Part shown: positions 53,592 to 61,833 of the stretch, one piece after another
Layout of the letters: every line of letters starts with the position of its first letter
Position numbering within the stretch: position 1 is the stretch's first letter
Source: Desulfosoma sp.
Lineage (GTDB): Bacteria > Desulfobacterota > Syntrophobacteria > Syntrophobacterales > DSM-9756
Reading direction: 5' to 3'
DNA length: 64,000 bases
Assembly: GCA_037481875.1 (NCBI GenBank)
Contig: JBBFKY010000003.1
Span: 179,235-243,234, forward strand
Translations under genes and position numbers: made by a program
Notes under the pieces: model-generated
Database searches by the model: none
The model's input: only the letters and a program-made list of their open reading frames with translations
Told to the model about the DNA's origin: nothing

Positions 53592-55997
53592 TTAGAAACC
53601 ATCCCCACAGGTGCCTTCCGGAACGTTCAAGTCCCATTTTGCCGCCAGGCACCGCCCGATGTAAACTTGTCCTAGGGAAATACAAGCGTCATTGGGCGGC
53701 ACCTGCTCATGCACCAGAACATGCCAACCGCTTTTCTGTAACCGGCGCTGAAGGTTGGTGTGTACGAAAACATTTTGAAAAACACCGCCGCTCAGCGCCA
53801 CCGTGCGCAAACCCGTTTCATGGGAAAGTTCTTCCAAGAGCTTTTCGATTGCCACCACGAGCCCTCTGTGAAATCGACAGGCAACCACACTCGATGGCAC
53901 GTGTTGCTGAAGATCCTCAGCGACTTGCGCGATGAGGGGACGACTGTCAAGTACCCAAAGTCCATCCTCTTCGTATAACGCTGCATCGTAGGTATTAGAG
54001 TCTTCCTGAATGGATTGTTCCAATTCCACGGCTGCTTGACCTTCATAACTAATTCGATCCCGTACACCACACAAAGACGCGATCACATCAAAAAGACGCC
54101 CACAGGAAGAGGTGAGAGGGGTATTGATTTTGCGCTGAAGCATTCGCAGCACAAGACGCCGTTCCTTTTCAGGCCAACGTTCTGTAAAGAAAGCATAGCG
54201 TTCTTCCACGGAATCGCCTGCCAAAATCCATAGGGCTCCTAGAGCCGTTCGCCAAGGTTCTTTAACGGCCCGATCCCCTCCAGGCAGTGGAAGATGATAA
54301 AAACGCCCCAATCGACGCCAGGTTTCTTGATGAACATAAAGAAACTCACCACCCCATATCGTTCCATCGGGCCCATAGCCTGTCCCATCCAAAGCCACTC
54401 CCAACACAGGACCGTCAAATTGTTTTTCCGCCAGTACCGAAGCGATATGAGCGTGATGGTGTTGGACCGCGATCCGATAGGGACGATCCTCTTGCGGTGT
54501 TTTTATGCCACGATTCTCAGCGTTCCAATACGGACAGGGGTCCGCGTGGGTTTCAGCCCATTGGGTGCTAAGGTAATCGGGATGAAGATCATGAACAATC
54601 CATGTGGGGCGAACATCCAAAATTTTCTGCAGATGCTCGATCGTATTTTCAAAGGCTCGAAGAGTTTCCAGGTTTTCCAGATCACCGATATGTTGACTGA
54701 GAAAAGCGTCTTGGTCGCGAGTGAGGCACACGGTGTTTTTCAATTCGGAACCTGTTCCCAAGACCACGGGTCCGGAACGCGAAAGCCGTACCGGCACGGG
54801 CACATAGCCTCGTGCACGCCGAATCGGCATCATGCCGCCGGGAAGCATTCGCACGACCGAATCGTCACAACGGATGTAGATGTCGCGATTATGCATGAGA
54901 AAAACATCGGCGATACCTCGAAGGCGAGCTCGAGCTTCATCATTTTCTGTAACTATAGGCTCATCACTTTGATTGCCGCTGGTCATGACCAAAGCGTCGT
55001 AGGAAGATTCCTCAAAGAGCAACACATGCAGCGGTGTGTAGGGAAGAAAGGCTCCCAGGTAAGCATTCCCCGGAGCGACCGACGGGGCCATTCCGACGGC
55101 CAAAGACGAGGAATCGGACCGTTTGCGTAGCAGCACAATGGGCCGTTCTTTGGAAATCAGAAGTCGCTCTTCCTCCGGAGTGACGAAGCATACCGACTCA
55201 ACGGCCTTCAGGTTTTTAAACATGACGGCAAAGGGTTTCTCTTCGCGAATCTTTCGGTGCCGTAATCGAGAGACCGCCGCTTCGTCCTTGGCTAAAACGG
55301 CCAGGTGAAATCCTCCCAAACCCTTGACGGCAACAATGTATCCCCTTTCGAGAAAATGCACGGCTTGGCGGACGGCATGATCCCTTTCGGCCAAAACTCG
55401 CCCTTGGTTGTCTTCCAGCCAAACCTGAGGTCCGCATTGAGGGCAGGCATTGGGTTGGGCATGGAAGCGCCGGTTGGAAGGATCCTCGTATTCGGCACGG
55501 CACGCGTCACACATGAGAAACCCAGCCATGGTGGTTTTGTGCCTATCGTAAGGAATGTCCTGAATAATCGTATACCGCGGGCCGCAGTTGGTGCAGTTGA
55601 TAAAAGGATAATGATAACGCCGGTCTTGAGGGTCCAGCAGTTCCCGCAAGCAGTCCGGGCATATGGCCGTATCGGGCGAAATCAGGGCCGTGCGCAGGCT
55701 GGAGTTCTCACTGGAGATGATGTGAAATCCGGCAAGACCTTCACAGGGCTTGTCGTGCACCGTGACGGATCGAATAGAGGCAAGCGGCGGGGCTTCCTGA
55801 TGCAAGCTTTTTAGGAAACCTTCCACCGCTTCTCCAGGACCTTCCAGTTCGATTTCTACGCCCGTGGCATCGTTTCGAACCCATCCGTTCAAGCCCCACT
55901 GATGCGCCGTCTGGAACACAAAGGGGCGGAATCCCACCCCTTGGACGATCCCTTCCACGCGAATGCCGACCCGGCGAAACACACGGGACTGCACCAT
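53592..55997 (-). CDS. hypF: Carbamoyltransferase HypF
   Basis: 801 residues. N-terminal acylphosphatase (RVEGIVQGVGFRPFVF), zinc-finger pairs (CPDCLRE; CTNCGPRY; CDACRAEY; CPQCGP), a YrdC-like domain (LAKDEAAVSRLR; PIVLLRKR) and a Kae1-like domain (VQHHHAHIASVLAE, LDGTGYGPDG). Makes the cyanide ligand precursor from carbamoyl phosphate. The start at 55997 overlaps the hypB stop (TGATG). Confidence 0.96.
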   Translation of the reverse strand: MVQSRVFRRVGIRVEGIVQGVGFRPFVFQTAHQWGLNGWVRNDATGVEIELEGPGEAVEGFLKSLHQEAPPLASIRSVTVHDKPCEGLAGFHIISSENSSLRTALISPDTAICPDCLRELLDPQDRRYHYPFINCTNCGPRYTIIQDIPYDRHKTTMAGFLMCDACRAEYEDPSNRRFHAQPNACPQCGPQVWLEDNQGRVLAERDHAVRQAVHFLERGYIVAVKGLGGFHLAVLAKDEAAVSRLRHRKIREEKPFAVMFKNLKAVESVCFVTPEEERLLISKERPIVLLRKRSDSSSLAVGMAPSVAPGNAYLGAFLPYTPLHVLLFEESSYDALVMTSGNQSDEPIVTENDEARARLRGIADVFLMHNRDIYIRCDDSVVRMLPGGMMPIRRARGYVPVPVRLSRSGPVVLGTGSELKNTVCLTRDQDAFLSQHIGDLENLETLRAFENTIEHLQKILDVRPTWIVHDLHPDYLSTQWAETHADPCPYWNAENRGIKTPQEDRPYRIAVQHHHAHIASVLAEKQFDGPVLGVALDGTGYGPDGTIWGGEFLYVHQETWRRLGRFYHLPLPGGDRAVKEPWRTALGALWILAGDSVEERYAFFTERWPEKERRLVLRMLQRKINTPLTSSCGRLFDVIASLCGVRDRISYEGQAAVELEQSIQEDSNTYDAALYEEDGLWVLDSRPLIAQVAEDLQQHVPSSVVACRFHRGLVVAIEKLLEELSHETGLRTVALSGGVFQNVFVHTNLQRRLQKSGWHVLVHEQVPPNDACISLGQVYIGRCLAAKWDLNVPEGTCGDGF

Positions 55998-56668
55998 CAA
56001 GGCAGGTTTTTTTTCTCCTGAATTTGGGCTTCCAGCCATGCCGTCCACGCTTCTAAACCTTCTCCCGTGCGGCAGGAAATATCAAAGATGTGCTGCAAGG
56101 GGTTGAGTTCTTTGGCTCTTTGGTGAATGACATCGAGGTCACAGTCCAGGTAGGGCAAAAGATCGATCTTATTCACCAAAAGAACCGACGAAATCTGGAA
56201 CATGAGAGGGTATTTGGCGGGTTTGTCATCCCCTTCGGCCACACTCAAAATGGTCACCTTGTGGTGTTCTCCAAGATTGAATTCCGCGGGGCAGACAAGA
56301 TTGCCCACATTTTCAATGACGAGCAGATCCACGAAATCCAACTGTAGACTTTCCAAAGCGATGCGAACCATGTTGCTGTCCAGGTGACAGGCTCCATCGG
56401 TGTTGATCTGGACCGCCTGCACCCCTTTGCGCTGCAAGCGCTCCGCGTCTAACGAAGACTGAATGTCGCCTTCGATAACCGCAATGGTGTAACGGCCTTG
56501 CAAGGCTTCAGCCGTGCGTTCCAGCACGGAGGTCTTGCCGGCCCCGGGGGAACTCATGAGATTTAGGACGAGAATCTTTTTCTCATCAAAGATTTTTCGA
56601 TTTTCCTGGGCGAGTCGTTCATTGACTTCCAAAATATTTCGAACCACGGGAACTTTTATTTCCACCAT
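55997..56668 (-). CDS. hypB: Hydrogenase nickel-incorporation GTPase HypB
   Basis: 223 residues from ATG 56668, for which GAAGGAG is well spaced. ATG 56677, overlapping the hypA stop, is the alternative. GTPase motifs LMSSPGAGKTSVLE, IEGDIQSSLDAERL and NKIDLLP, and VENVGNLVCPAEFNLGEHHKV with the metal-binding Cys-His. No His-rich N-terminal nickel store. Inserts Ni with HypA. Confidence 0.95.
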   Translation of the reverse strand: MVEIKVPVVRNILEVNERLAQENRKIFDEKKILVLNLMSSPGAGKTSVLERTAEALQGRYTIAVIEGDIQSSLDAERLQRKGVQAVQINTDGACHLDSNMVRIALESLQLDFVDLLVIENVGNLVCPAEFNLGEHHKVTILSVAEGDDKPAKYPLMFQISSVLLVNKIDLLPYLDCDLDVIHQRAKELNPLQHIFDISCRTGEGLEAWTAWLEAQIQEKKNLP

Positions 56669-56673
56669 GGATT

Positions 56674-57039
56674 TCATGCTCCTTCGTTTTTGCTGCGCCC
56701 TTCGATGGACATGACCGTCATTTCGCGACCGCTGATCAAAGAAAGCCCTGAAACCACGGGGCCGCATCGAGGGCACATATCCAAACGATCTTCCATCTCA
56801 TAAAGATCCCCACACAAAGGACAACGCACAACCACCGGAACCGTTTCGATGTCCAGCACGGCCCTTTCGGCGGGTGTGCCCTGGGCCACCACTTGAAAAC
56901 AAAAAGTCAAAGCTTCCGGCACGACGGCCGCCAAGGCTCCAACCTGTAAATGGATACGATCCACCGTTTCCATGTGGTGGCGTCGGCATTCATCGAGAAC
57001 AATGTCGAGAACACTTTGAGCAATGGCCATTTCGTGCAC
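56674..57039 (-). CDS. hypA: Hydrogenase nickel metallochaperone HypA
   Basis: 121 residues. The start is the GTG at 57039, because it yields the N-terminal M-H-E whose His binds nickel (MHEMAIAQSVLD); AAAGGAT lies about 10 bases upstream. The zinc site is CPLCGD and CPRCG. A longer frame to 57240 is spurious. First gene of hypABFDE. Confidence 0.94.
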   Translation of the reverse strand: MHEMAIAQSVLDIVLDECRRHHMETVDRIHLQVGALAAVVPEALTFCFQVVAQGTPAERAVLDIETVPVVVRCPLCGDLYEMEDRLDMCPRCGPVVSGLSLISGREMTVMSIEGRSKNEGA

Positions 57040-57155
57040 GCGCTGGATCCTTTTTGAACACGCCGACTTTGCAAAGACAGGTACCGTGAGCGCTAAAACC
57101 TTTCCTTGAAACGTAGGGCACTTAACATAGGGCAGAAACAGGGTCAAGTTTGGCG

Positions 57156-57172
57156 GTTGTCGAAAAGACAAC
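57156..57172. promoter_or_regulatory. Short perfect dyad upstream of hypA
   Basis: GTTGTC-gaaaa-GACAAC, a 6-bp inverted repeat with a 5-base spacer about 115 bases before the hypA start. Could be a regulator operator for the hyp operon. No regulator gene is nearby. Confidence 0.3.
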
Positions 57173-57218
57173 TTGGGGCAGGCACATCGATACGCCCTAC
57201 GGCGTGAAAGTGCCATTT

Positions 57219-57512
57219 TTATATGCTGGTACAGCTGCACATGGCTGACTTCATATGCAAAGCGGAGAAAACCACATGAAGATGGTCTGGCAAAGCCTTT
57301 TCCACCTCGACCATGTTCAGGGAGGGATCGACTAGGAGTGCATCAGCCATGGCAGCCCACTTTGTGTGACCCCAAAAAAACATGACAAAGCTAAGCCGAT
57401 AACCTACTTGTCTTGCGGCCAGGCCTCGACCGATTCCTTTTCTCAAAAGCTTCTCTAAAAAACCAACCGTCTGTGAATGGGACAGGGAATGGCCTTCTTT
57501 CGGCAACGCCAT
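57219..57512 (-). CDS. Hypothetical protein
   Basis: A possible 97-residue protein, MALPKEGHSLSHSQTVGFLE at the start, with AGGATGG just before the ATG. The middle contains an aromatic-rich stretch (LSFVMFFWGHTKWAAMADALL). No family recognised. It sits just inside a family C repeat and before hypA on the same strand. Could be a remnant or chance frame. Confidence 0.3.
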   Translation of the reverse strand: MALPKEGHSLSHSQTVGFLEKLLRKGIGRGLAARQVGYRLSFVMFFWGHTKWAAMADALLVDPSLNMVEVEKALPDHLHVVFSALHMKSAMCSCTSI

Positions 57513-57530
57513 CGTCCATCCTATTAAACC

Positions 57531-57565
57531 GTAGGGCGCATGGAGCGAAGCGAAATGCGCCGTAC
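57531..57565. repeat. Family C palindromic repeat
   Basis: A GTAGGGCGCATGGAGCGAAG palindrome that reads back as AATGCGCCGTAC. It opens a repeat-rich gap (57513-58109) in which no gene can be supported. Further family C units lie at about 57942-57975 and 57998-58034. Confidence 0.65.
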
Positions 57566-57664
57566 AAACCACGCCGACCAAAATACACCTTACCAACCAC
57601 GCCATATGAACCACGCCATACCAACTACACCATACAAACTAGCCCACACAAACTACACCTTACA
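57566..57664. repeat. 14-bp AC-rich tandem array (7 degenerate units)
   Basis: Successive units such as AACCACGCCATATG, AACCACGCCATACC, AACTACACCATACA, AACTAGCCCACACA and AACTACACCTTACA run head to tail. One unit is 15 bases. Not a coding pattern. Confidence 0.75.
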
Positions 57665-57818
57665 ACTTCCACCGCAACGAATCACCACCCCAACCGACCC
57701 ACCGGAATCCCCCAATTCAGGGTGCGCTCATTGTATCATGTTTTAAGGCACAAGGTGATTGGGTGGCGATTGGGGGATACGGTGGTGAGGGAGTGGTCTT
57801 GGCGAATGACGCGCCATA

Positions 57819-57958
57819 TTTCATGGTAGCGGATTACGGAGTTGCCTTTAAAGATGACCAATTACGGCTTTGTCTTGAATGATGGCCAATTTGGGCGTTG
57901 CCTTTAAAGATGACGGATTACGGCTTCGCTTTTAATGATGGCGCATTGCGCCTTCGCC
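57819..57958. repeat. 28-bp tandem array (5 degenerate units)
   Basis: Five units of exactly 28 bases start at 57819, 57847, 57875, 57903 and 57931. The shared pattern is TTTAAnGATGnC, then nATTACGGCTTnGCC. Units 1 and 3 are closest to each other, as are 2 and 4, hinting at a 56-bp duplication. The last unit merges with a family C palindrome. There are no spacers, so it is not CRISPR. Confidence 0.8.
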
Positions 57959-58109
57959 TTCATGCGCCCTACGGGATGTGGGTGGGTCATGGGGTGGTGA
58001 TGGCGGATTCCGCTTCGCTTCATCCGCCCTACGCGTTAGCCGATCTTGATAGCGGCATCCAGGGGTGGTAGAGTTCCAAAAAAACTCGCCGAAAGAGGGA
58101 GCTGGGCGC

Positions 58110-58658
58110 ATGAACTTTGCCGAATCATCTCTGAGCGAAAGGCAAGTGAAGGATTGGATCGCGCAAAGCGTGGAACACCTTTTTCGAGAAAAGCTGGATG
58201 AGCTTCTCTCGGAAAGGCTCACCGCGTTTGTCAAGGAAAACGAACAGCGCGCTCGGGAACTTTCCCTGATGGAAAGGGTGGTTCGAGTCGAGGAAGAGCT
58301 GCGGGCCCTGAAGGAAATCCAGATTGTTCATTTTCAGGCTTCGGAAAAGCGCTTTGAAGCCATGGACAAGCGCTTTGAGTCGCTGCAGCGTGAAATGATC
58401 GCCCGGTTTGAGGCTGTCGATAAGCGTTTTGAAGCCATGGATAAGCGCTTTGAGTCGCTGCAGCGTGAAATGATCGCCCGGTTTGAGGCTGTCGATAAGC
58501 GTTTTGAAGCCACGGATAAGCGTTTTGAGGCCATGCAACGTGAAACCAATGCTCGTTTTGAGGCTATGGACAAGCGGTTCTTCCAGCTTCAATGGACCAT
58601 TGGCTTGGGTTTCGGCCTTATGGCAGCGCTCATGGGGACGCTGCGATTTTTAGGGTAA
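58110..58658 (+). CDS. Coiled-coil protein with C-terminal membrane segment
   Basis: 182 residues. Residues about 20-75 are helical and charged. Residues 80-154 consist of three 25-residue units built on KRFEAMD heptad-like repeats (KRFEAMDKRFESLQREMIARF). A final helix, TIGLGFGLMAALMGTLRFL, likely anchors it in the membrane. GAGGGAG precedes ATG 58110. Resembles DUF1640-like coiled-coil proteins by architecture only. Function unknown. Confidence 0.7.
   Translation: MNFAESSLSERQVKDWIAQSVEHLFREKLDELLSERLTAFVKENEQRARELSLMERVVRVEEELRALKEIQIVHFQASEKRFEAMDKRFESLQREMIARFEAVDKRFEAMDKRFESLQREMIARFEAVDKRFEATDKRFEAMQRETNARFEAMDKRFFQLQWTIGLGFGLMAALMGTLRFLG
58347..58571 (+). repeat. 75-bp intragenic tandem repeat (3 units)
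   Basis: Units at 58347-58421, 58422-58496 and 58497-58571. The first two are almost identical in DNA and the third is diverged. The 75-base length keeps the frame and the coiled coil. Confidence 0.85.
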
Positions 58659-58674
58659 GCGGCAGCGGATTCCG

Positions 58675-58940
58675 GTTCGTTGTGTATGGCGGGCCTATGA
58701 CGTGCGATTTTGCTTCGCTGTGTATGACCGCGGATTTCGCTTCGCTCCATCCGCTGCGCGTGGATGATCTCGGGATGGCGGATTTCGCTTCGCTCCATCC
58801 GCCCTACAATGGTATCCCCCACCATCAAACTCAACCCCATACCTCGTAGGGCGCATGAAGCGAAGCGTAATGCACCATCCGTTCCACCCAACCCCTTAGC
58901 CACCCTCTCGACCCAACCCGTAGGGTACATGAAGCAAAGC
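58675..58940. repeat. Cluster of family C palindromic repeats
   Basis: Several units of the type GGCGGATTTCGCTTCGCTCC with ATCCGCCCTAC, in both orientations (for example 58733-58806 and, inverted, 58846-58875, with a degenerate unit at 58920-58943). They fill the gap between the coiled-coil gene and the transposase remnant. No gene seen. Confidence 0.65.
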
Positions 58941-58941
58941 T

Positions 58942-59451
58942 GTGGCTGACCCCATGCGCTCCATCTTCTACGCTTCTTCGAAAGACAAGGCCGGTGAGCT
59001 TTTCCTGGAATTCAAAACACAGTGGGAAAAAGATCTACCCTCCGCCGTCGCCTGTTTGGAAAAGGGCCTGGAATCCTGCCTGACTTTCTTCAACTTTCCT
59101 GAAGAAGAATGGATTTCGCTGAGAACGACCAACATCATCGAAAGGCTCAACAAGGAATTTCGATGGAGAACAAGACCCATGGAGATCCTGGCAGGAGAAC
59201 GGTCCTGCTACACTCTGCTTGCTTTCATTGCCTTAAAAATGGAAGTCCACTGGAGCTCTAACCCTCTGGAAAAAGTACGAAAAAACTTGCAATATGGCAA
59301 CGGCTCGAAGGCAGAAATTTTACACAAAATGCTTGACACTACCCGGAAAACTCTAGAAGGGCACACAAGCATGGCCCCCAAGGCCAGATGGTCAGATTTT
59401 GACTTGGCCTTGGGAAGGGAAGATATTCGTGCTAATGTGATCGAGGTTTGA
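58942..59451 (+). pseudogene. IS256/Mutator-family transposase, 5'-truncated remnant
   Basis: About 169 residues matching the C-terminal part of IS256-type transposases: SLRTTNIIERLNKEFRWRTR PME is diagnostic, preceded by LEKGLESCLTFFNFPEEEW. Intact members have about 400 residues, so more than half, including the catalytic DDE Asp residues, is missing. The truncation point coincides with a family C repeat unit. No terminal inverted repeats were recognised. Not expected to be active. Confidence 0.85.
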
Positions 59452-59508
59452 AAACAGGGGCCAGGATTCGCCCAATCCTTGTCACCGAAAAAATTCAGGC
59501 ACACGCCT

Positions 59509-60516
59509 ATGAAAGATCAATCCCAACGCATCCGCCTTCAAGCCATCGCCCTTTCTTTGACTCTTAGCTGCCTTTTGATGGCTTTCAAGTTCTACATCTA
59601 TTCTTTGACCCATTCAGCAGCTGTACTCTCCGATGCTTTGGAATCCATCGTGAATGTCATTGCCGGCGCTTTCGCCCTTTGGAGTATCCACCTTGCCGCA
59701 AAACCTCCTGATCCCGAACACCCTTACGGCCATGGCAAAGTGGAATATTTTTCCGCAGGATTTGAAGGGGCTTTAATCGTGGTTGCCGCTGCAGGGATCT
59801 TCTGGAGCGCATGGCAACAAATCAGTCGGCCGCATCCTTTGCCCAACCTGGACATGGGCCTGTGGTTGGTTCTCAGCACAAGCGGTATCAACGGGGCCCT
59901 TGGCGTCATTCTTGTGACCATAGGACGACGCACCCACTCCCTGGCGTTGGTCGCCGACGGCAAGCACGTCATGACGGATGCTCTTTCTTCCATCGCCGTC
60001 GTTATCGGTCTCGTTCTGGTCAAACTCACAGGCTATTACTGGATCGACGGTGCCGTCGCCGCTCTGGTTGGTTTGCATATTCTTGCTTCCGGACGATCGC
60101 TCCTCAGAGAATCCTTCGCCGGCCTTATGGACGCCTCAGATCCTCTTCTGCTCAAAGAAATCTCAGAACTTCTCAGTCAGCATCGAAAAACCATCTGGAT
60201 CGACATCCACAAACTGCGTGCGTGGCGTTCCGGTCGTCATCTCTACGTGGATTTTCATCTTATTCTGCCCCGCTATCTTCCCTTGGTGGACGCTCATAGG
60301 GAAGTGGCGGAACTGGAAGAACTGTTTCGCACTCATTTCAAGGGGGCCGCCGAAGTTTTTGTGCACGTGGATCCTTGCCGGGATCCCAACTGTCCCATAT
60401 GCAACATGCCCCAATGCACCCAGCGAAGCCACCCCAAGTCCCTAGCCACCTTTTGGAACCAAGGCCATCTCACCGAACGCGACCGAAATGGAGAGAAGAC
60501 CGACTCCGATTTTTGA
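59509..60516 (+). CDS. Cation diffusion facilitator (zinc/iron efflux) protein
   Basis: 335 residues, six membrane segments. The metal-site signatures are AAVLSDALESIVNV (first site, Glu where His is frequent) and GKHVMTDALSSIAVV (HxxxD). The YGHGKVEYFSAGFEG motif is characteristic. A cytoplasmic CDF domain follows, then a Cys-rich tail (CRDPNCPICNMPQC), an unusual extra metal-binding candidate. ATG 59509 is preferred. Exports divalent cations by proton antiport; metal unknown. Confidence 0.88.
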   Translation: MKDQSQRIRLQAIALSLTLSCLLMAFKFYIYSLTHSAAVLSDALESIVNVIAGAFALWSIHLAAKPPDPEHPYGHGKVEYFSAGFEGALIVVAAAGIFWSAWQQISRPHPLPNLDMGLWLVLSTSGINGALGVILVTIGRRTHSLALVADGKHVMTDALSSIAVVIGLVLVKLTGYYWIDGAVAALVGLHILASGRSLLRESFAGLMDASDPLLLKEISELLSQHRKTIWIDIHKLRAWRSGRHLYVDFHLILPRYLPLVDAHREVAELEELFRTHFKGAAEVFVHVDPCRDPNCPICNMPQCTQRSHPKSLATFWNQGHLTERDRNGEKTDSDF

Positions 60517-60702
60517 CCGATCTCAAAAACTTTGCCACAAGACGGCGCCTTTGGTAAAAAAGCAAACAAACGCTTTGATACTCGTAGACTCATGCGTGCA
60601 CCACCGTATGGCATCACGCCTGAGAGATTTGCTTTTTCGAAAAATTGAATGGAGTCCTTTGCCGTCTTTTGAAATGTGAGAAGGTAAGTAGGAAGGAGAA
60701 AG

Positions 60703-61686
60703 GTGAGAACGAAACCCTGCGTTATGATGGCGGCCCTGATGTTTTCTGTGCTCGGAATTATCTCGAGCCTTGAAGCGGTGGAACTGGGAATCGTGACGGG
60801 TAGTCCCAAAGGGACCTATTATCAGATCGGCATGAATCTTCAGGAACTGATGCGCCATCAGGGCATCGAGTTAAAAGTCCACGAGTCCAAAGGATCTGTG
60901 GATAATATCTACGCCGTCTTCAAGCGCTCTGACGTGCAGTTGGGCATCGTCCAGTCCGATGTGCTAGCCTTTGTGGCCAAGGTGCAGACCAATCCGACCC
61001 TAAAGCGTATGGCTCAAAAGCTTAAGATTGTCTTCCCTCTTTATGATGAGGAGATCCATCTTGTCGGCCGAAAAGACATAGCCGACTTTGATGCCCTGCA
61101 AGGGAAAAGAGTGGCCGTCGGGGAAGAGGGTAGCGGCACTTATCTTACTGCAAAACTCCTTCTTGAAGTTTCTCAGATCAAGCCGGCAAATACGGTGCCC
61201 GTGGGAATGGAAGAAGCGTTGCAGAAGATTAAAGAAGGTTCCTTAGACGCCATGTTCTGCGTCGCAGGGTATCCTGTGAAGTTCTTCGCCGAAGATGTCA
61301 CCATCGCCGATAATTTAAAACTTATCCCTATCGAAAACAAAACTGTGTTGCAATTTTATCCTCAAACGACCATTCCTGGAGGTACTTACAGTTGGCAGCC
61401 AGAAGCGGTCCGCACGGTGACCGTGAAGGCGGCGCTCATCACCTTTGATTACCGTGCCGCGTTATGTGAAGATATAGGTCGTTTTGCCCGCATTCTAGGC
61501 GAGAACCTGGATTGGCTGATGAAAAACGGCCACCCTAAGTGGCGCCAGGTGGATCTGAGTTCTCAAATCAAAGGATGGGAACAGTCCGATTGTGTCCGTA
61601 GGGCTCCGGCAAGCCTCAAGCCCACGGAGATCCAAAAGCCCCGAGAAAGGAATCCGGTTCTCGAGGCCATCAAGGGATTACTTTAA
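60703..61686 (+). CDS. TAXI-family TRAP transporter solute-binding protein
   Basis: 327 residues from GTG 60703, with AGGAAGGAG upstream. A signal peptide (VMMAALMFSVLGIISSLEA) precedes LGIVTGSPKGTYYQIGMNLQ and VQLGIVQSDVLAFVA, both typical of TAXI binding proteins. Periplasmic. No DctM/DctQ-type membrane genes lie beside it, so it is either an orphan or pairs with a distant permease. Ligand unknown. Confidence 0.88.
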   Translation: MRTKPCVMMAALMFSVLGIISSLEAVELGIVTGSPKGTYYQIGMNLQELMRHQGIELKVHESKGSVDNIYAVFKRSDVQLGIVQSDVLAFVAKVQTNPTLKRMAQKLKIVFPLYDEEIHLVGRKDIADFDALQGKRVAVGEEGSGTYLTAKLLLEVSQIKPANTVPVGMEEALQKIKEGSLDAMFCVAGYPVKFFAEDVTIADNLKLIPIENKTVLQFYPQTTIPGGTYSWQPEAVRTVTVKAALITFDYRAALCEDIGRFARILGENLDWLMKNGHPKWRQVDLSSQIKGWEQSDCVRRAPASLKPTEIQKPRERNPVLEAIKGLL

Positions 61687-61833
61687 GGATCCCTCCAAAG
61701 GGGCTGAGCGATGCGTGATGACTTCAGGCCCTCGCCCTCACCCCTGTTTCATCAATGCGAAAGGATCTCCCCAAGGTCAAGGAAGAGCCGCTATAAAGGG
61801 CGTTCTGCGCCTAGGCGCAATGTGGCTTAGGGC

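Noticed and set aside
57413-57829. 138-residue frame on the plus strand in the repeat region
   Set aside because: It runs through the 14-bp array and a palindromic repeat; composition is repeat-derived.
57819-57958. CRISPR array
   Set aside because: Units of 28 bases are head to tail with no spacers and diverge from one another. No cas genes are near.
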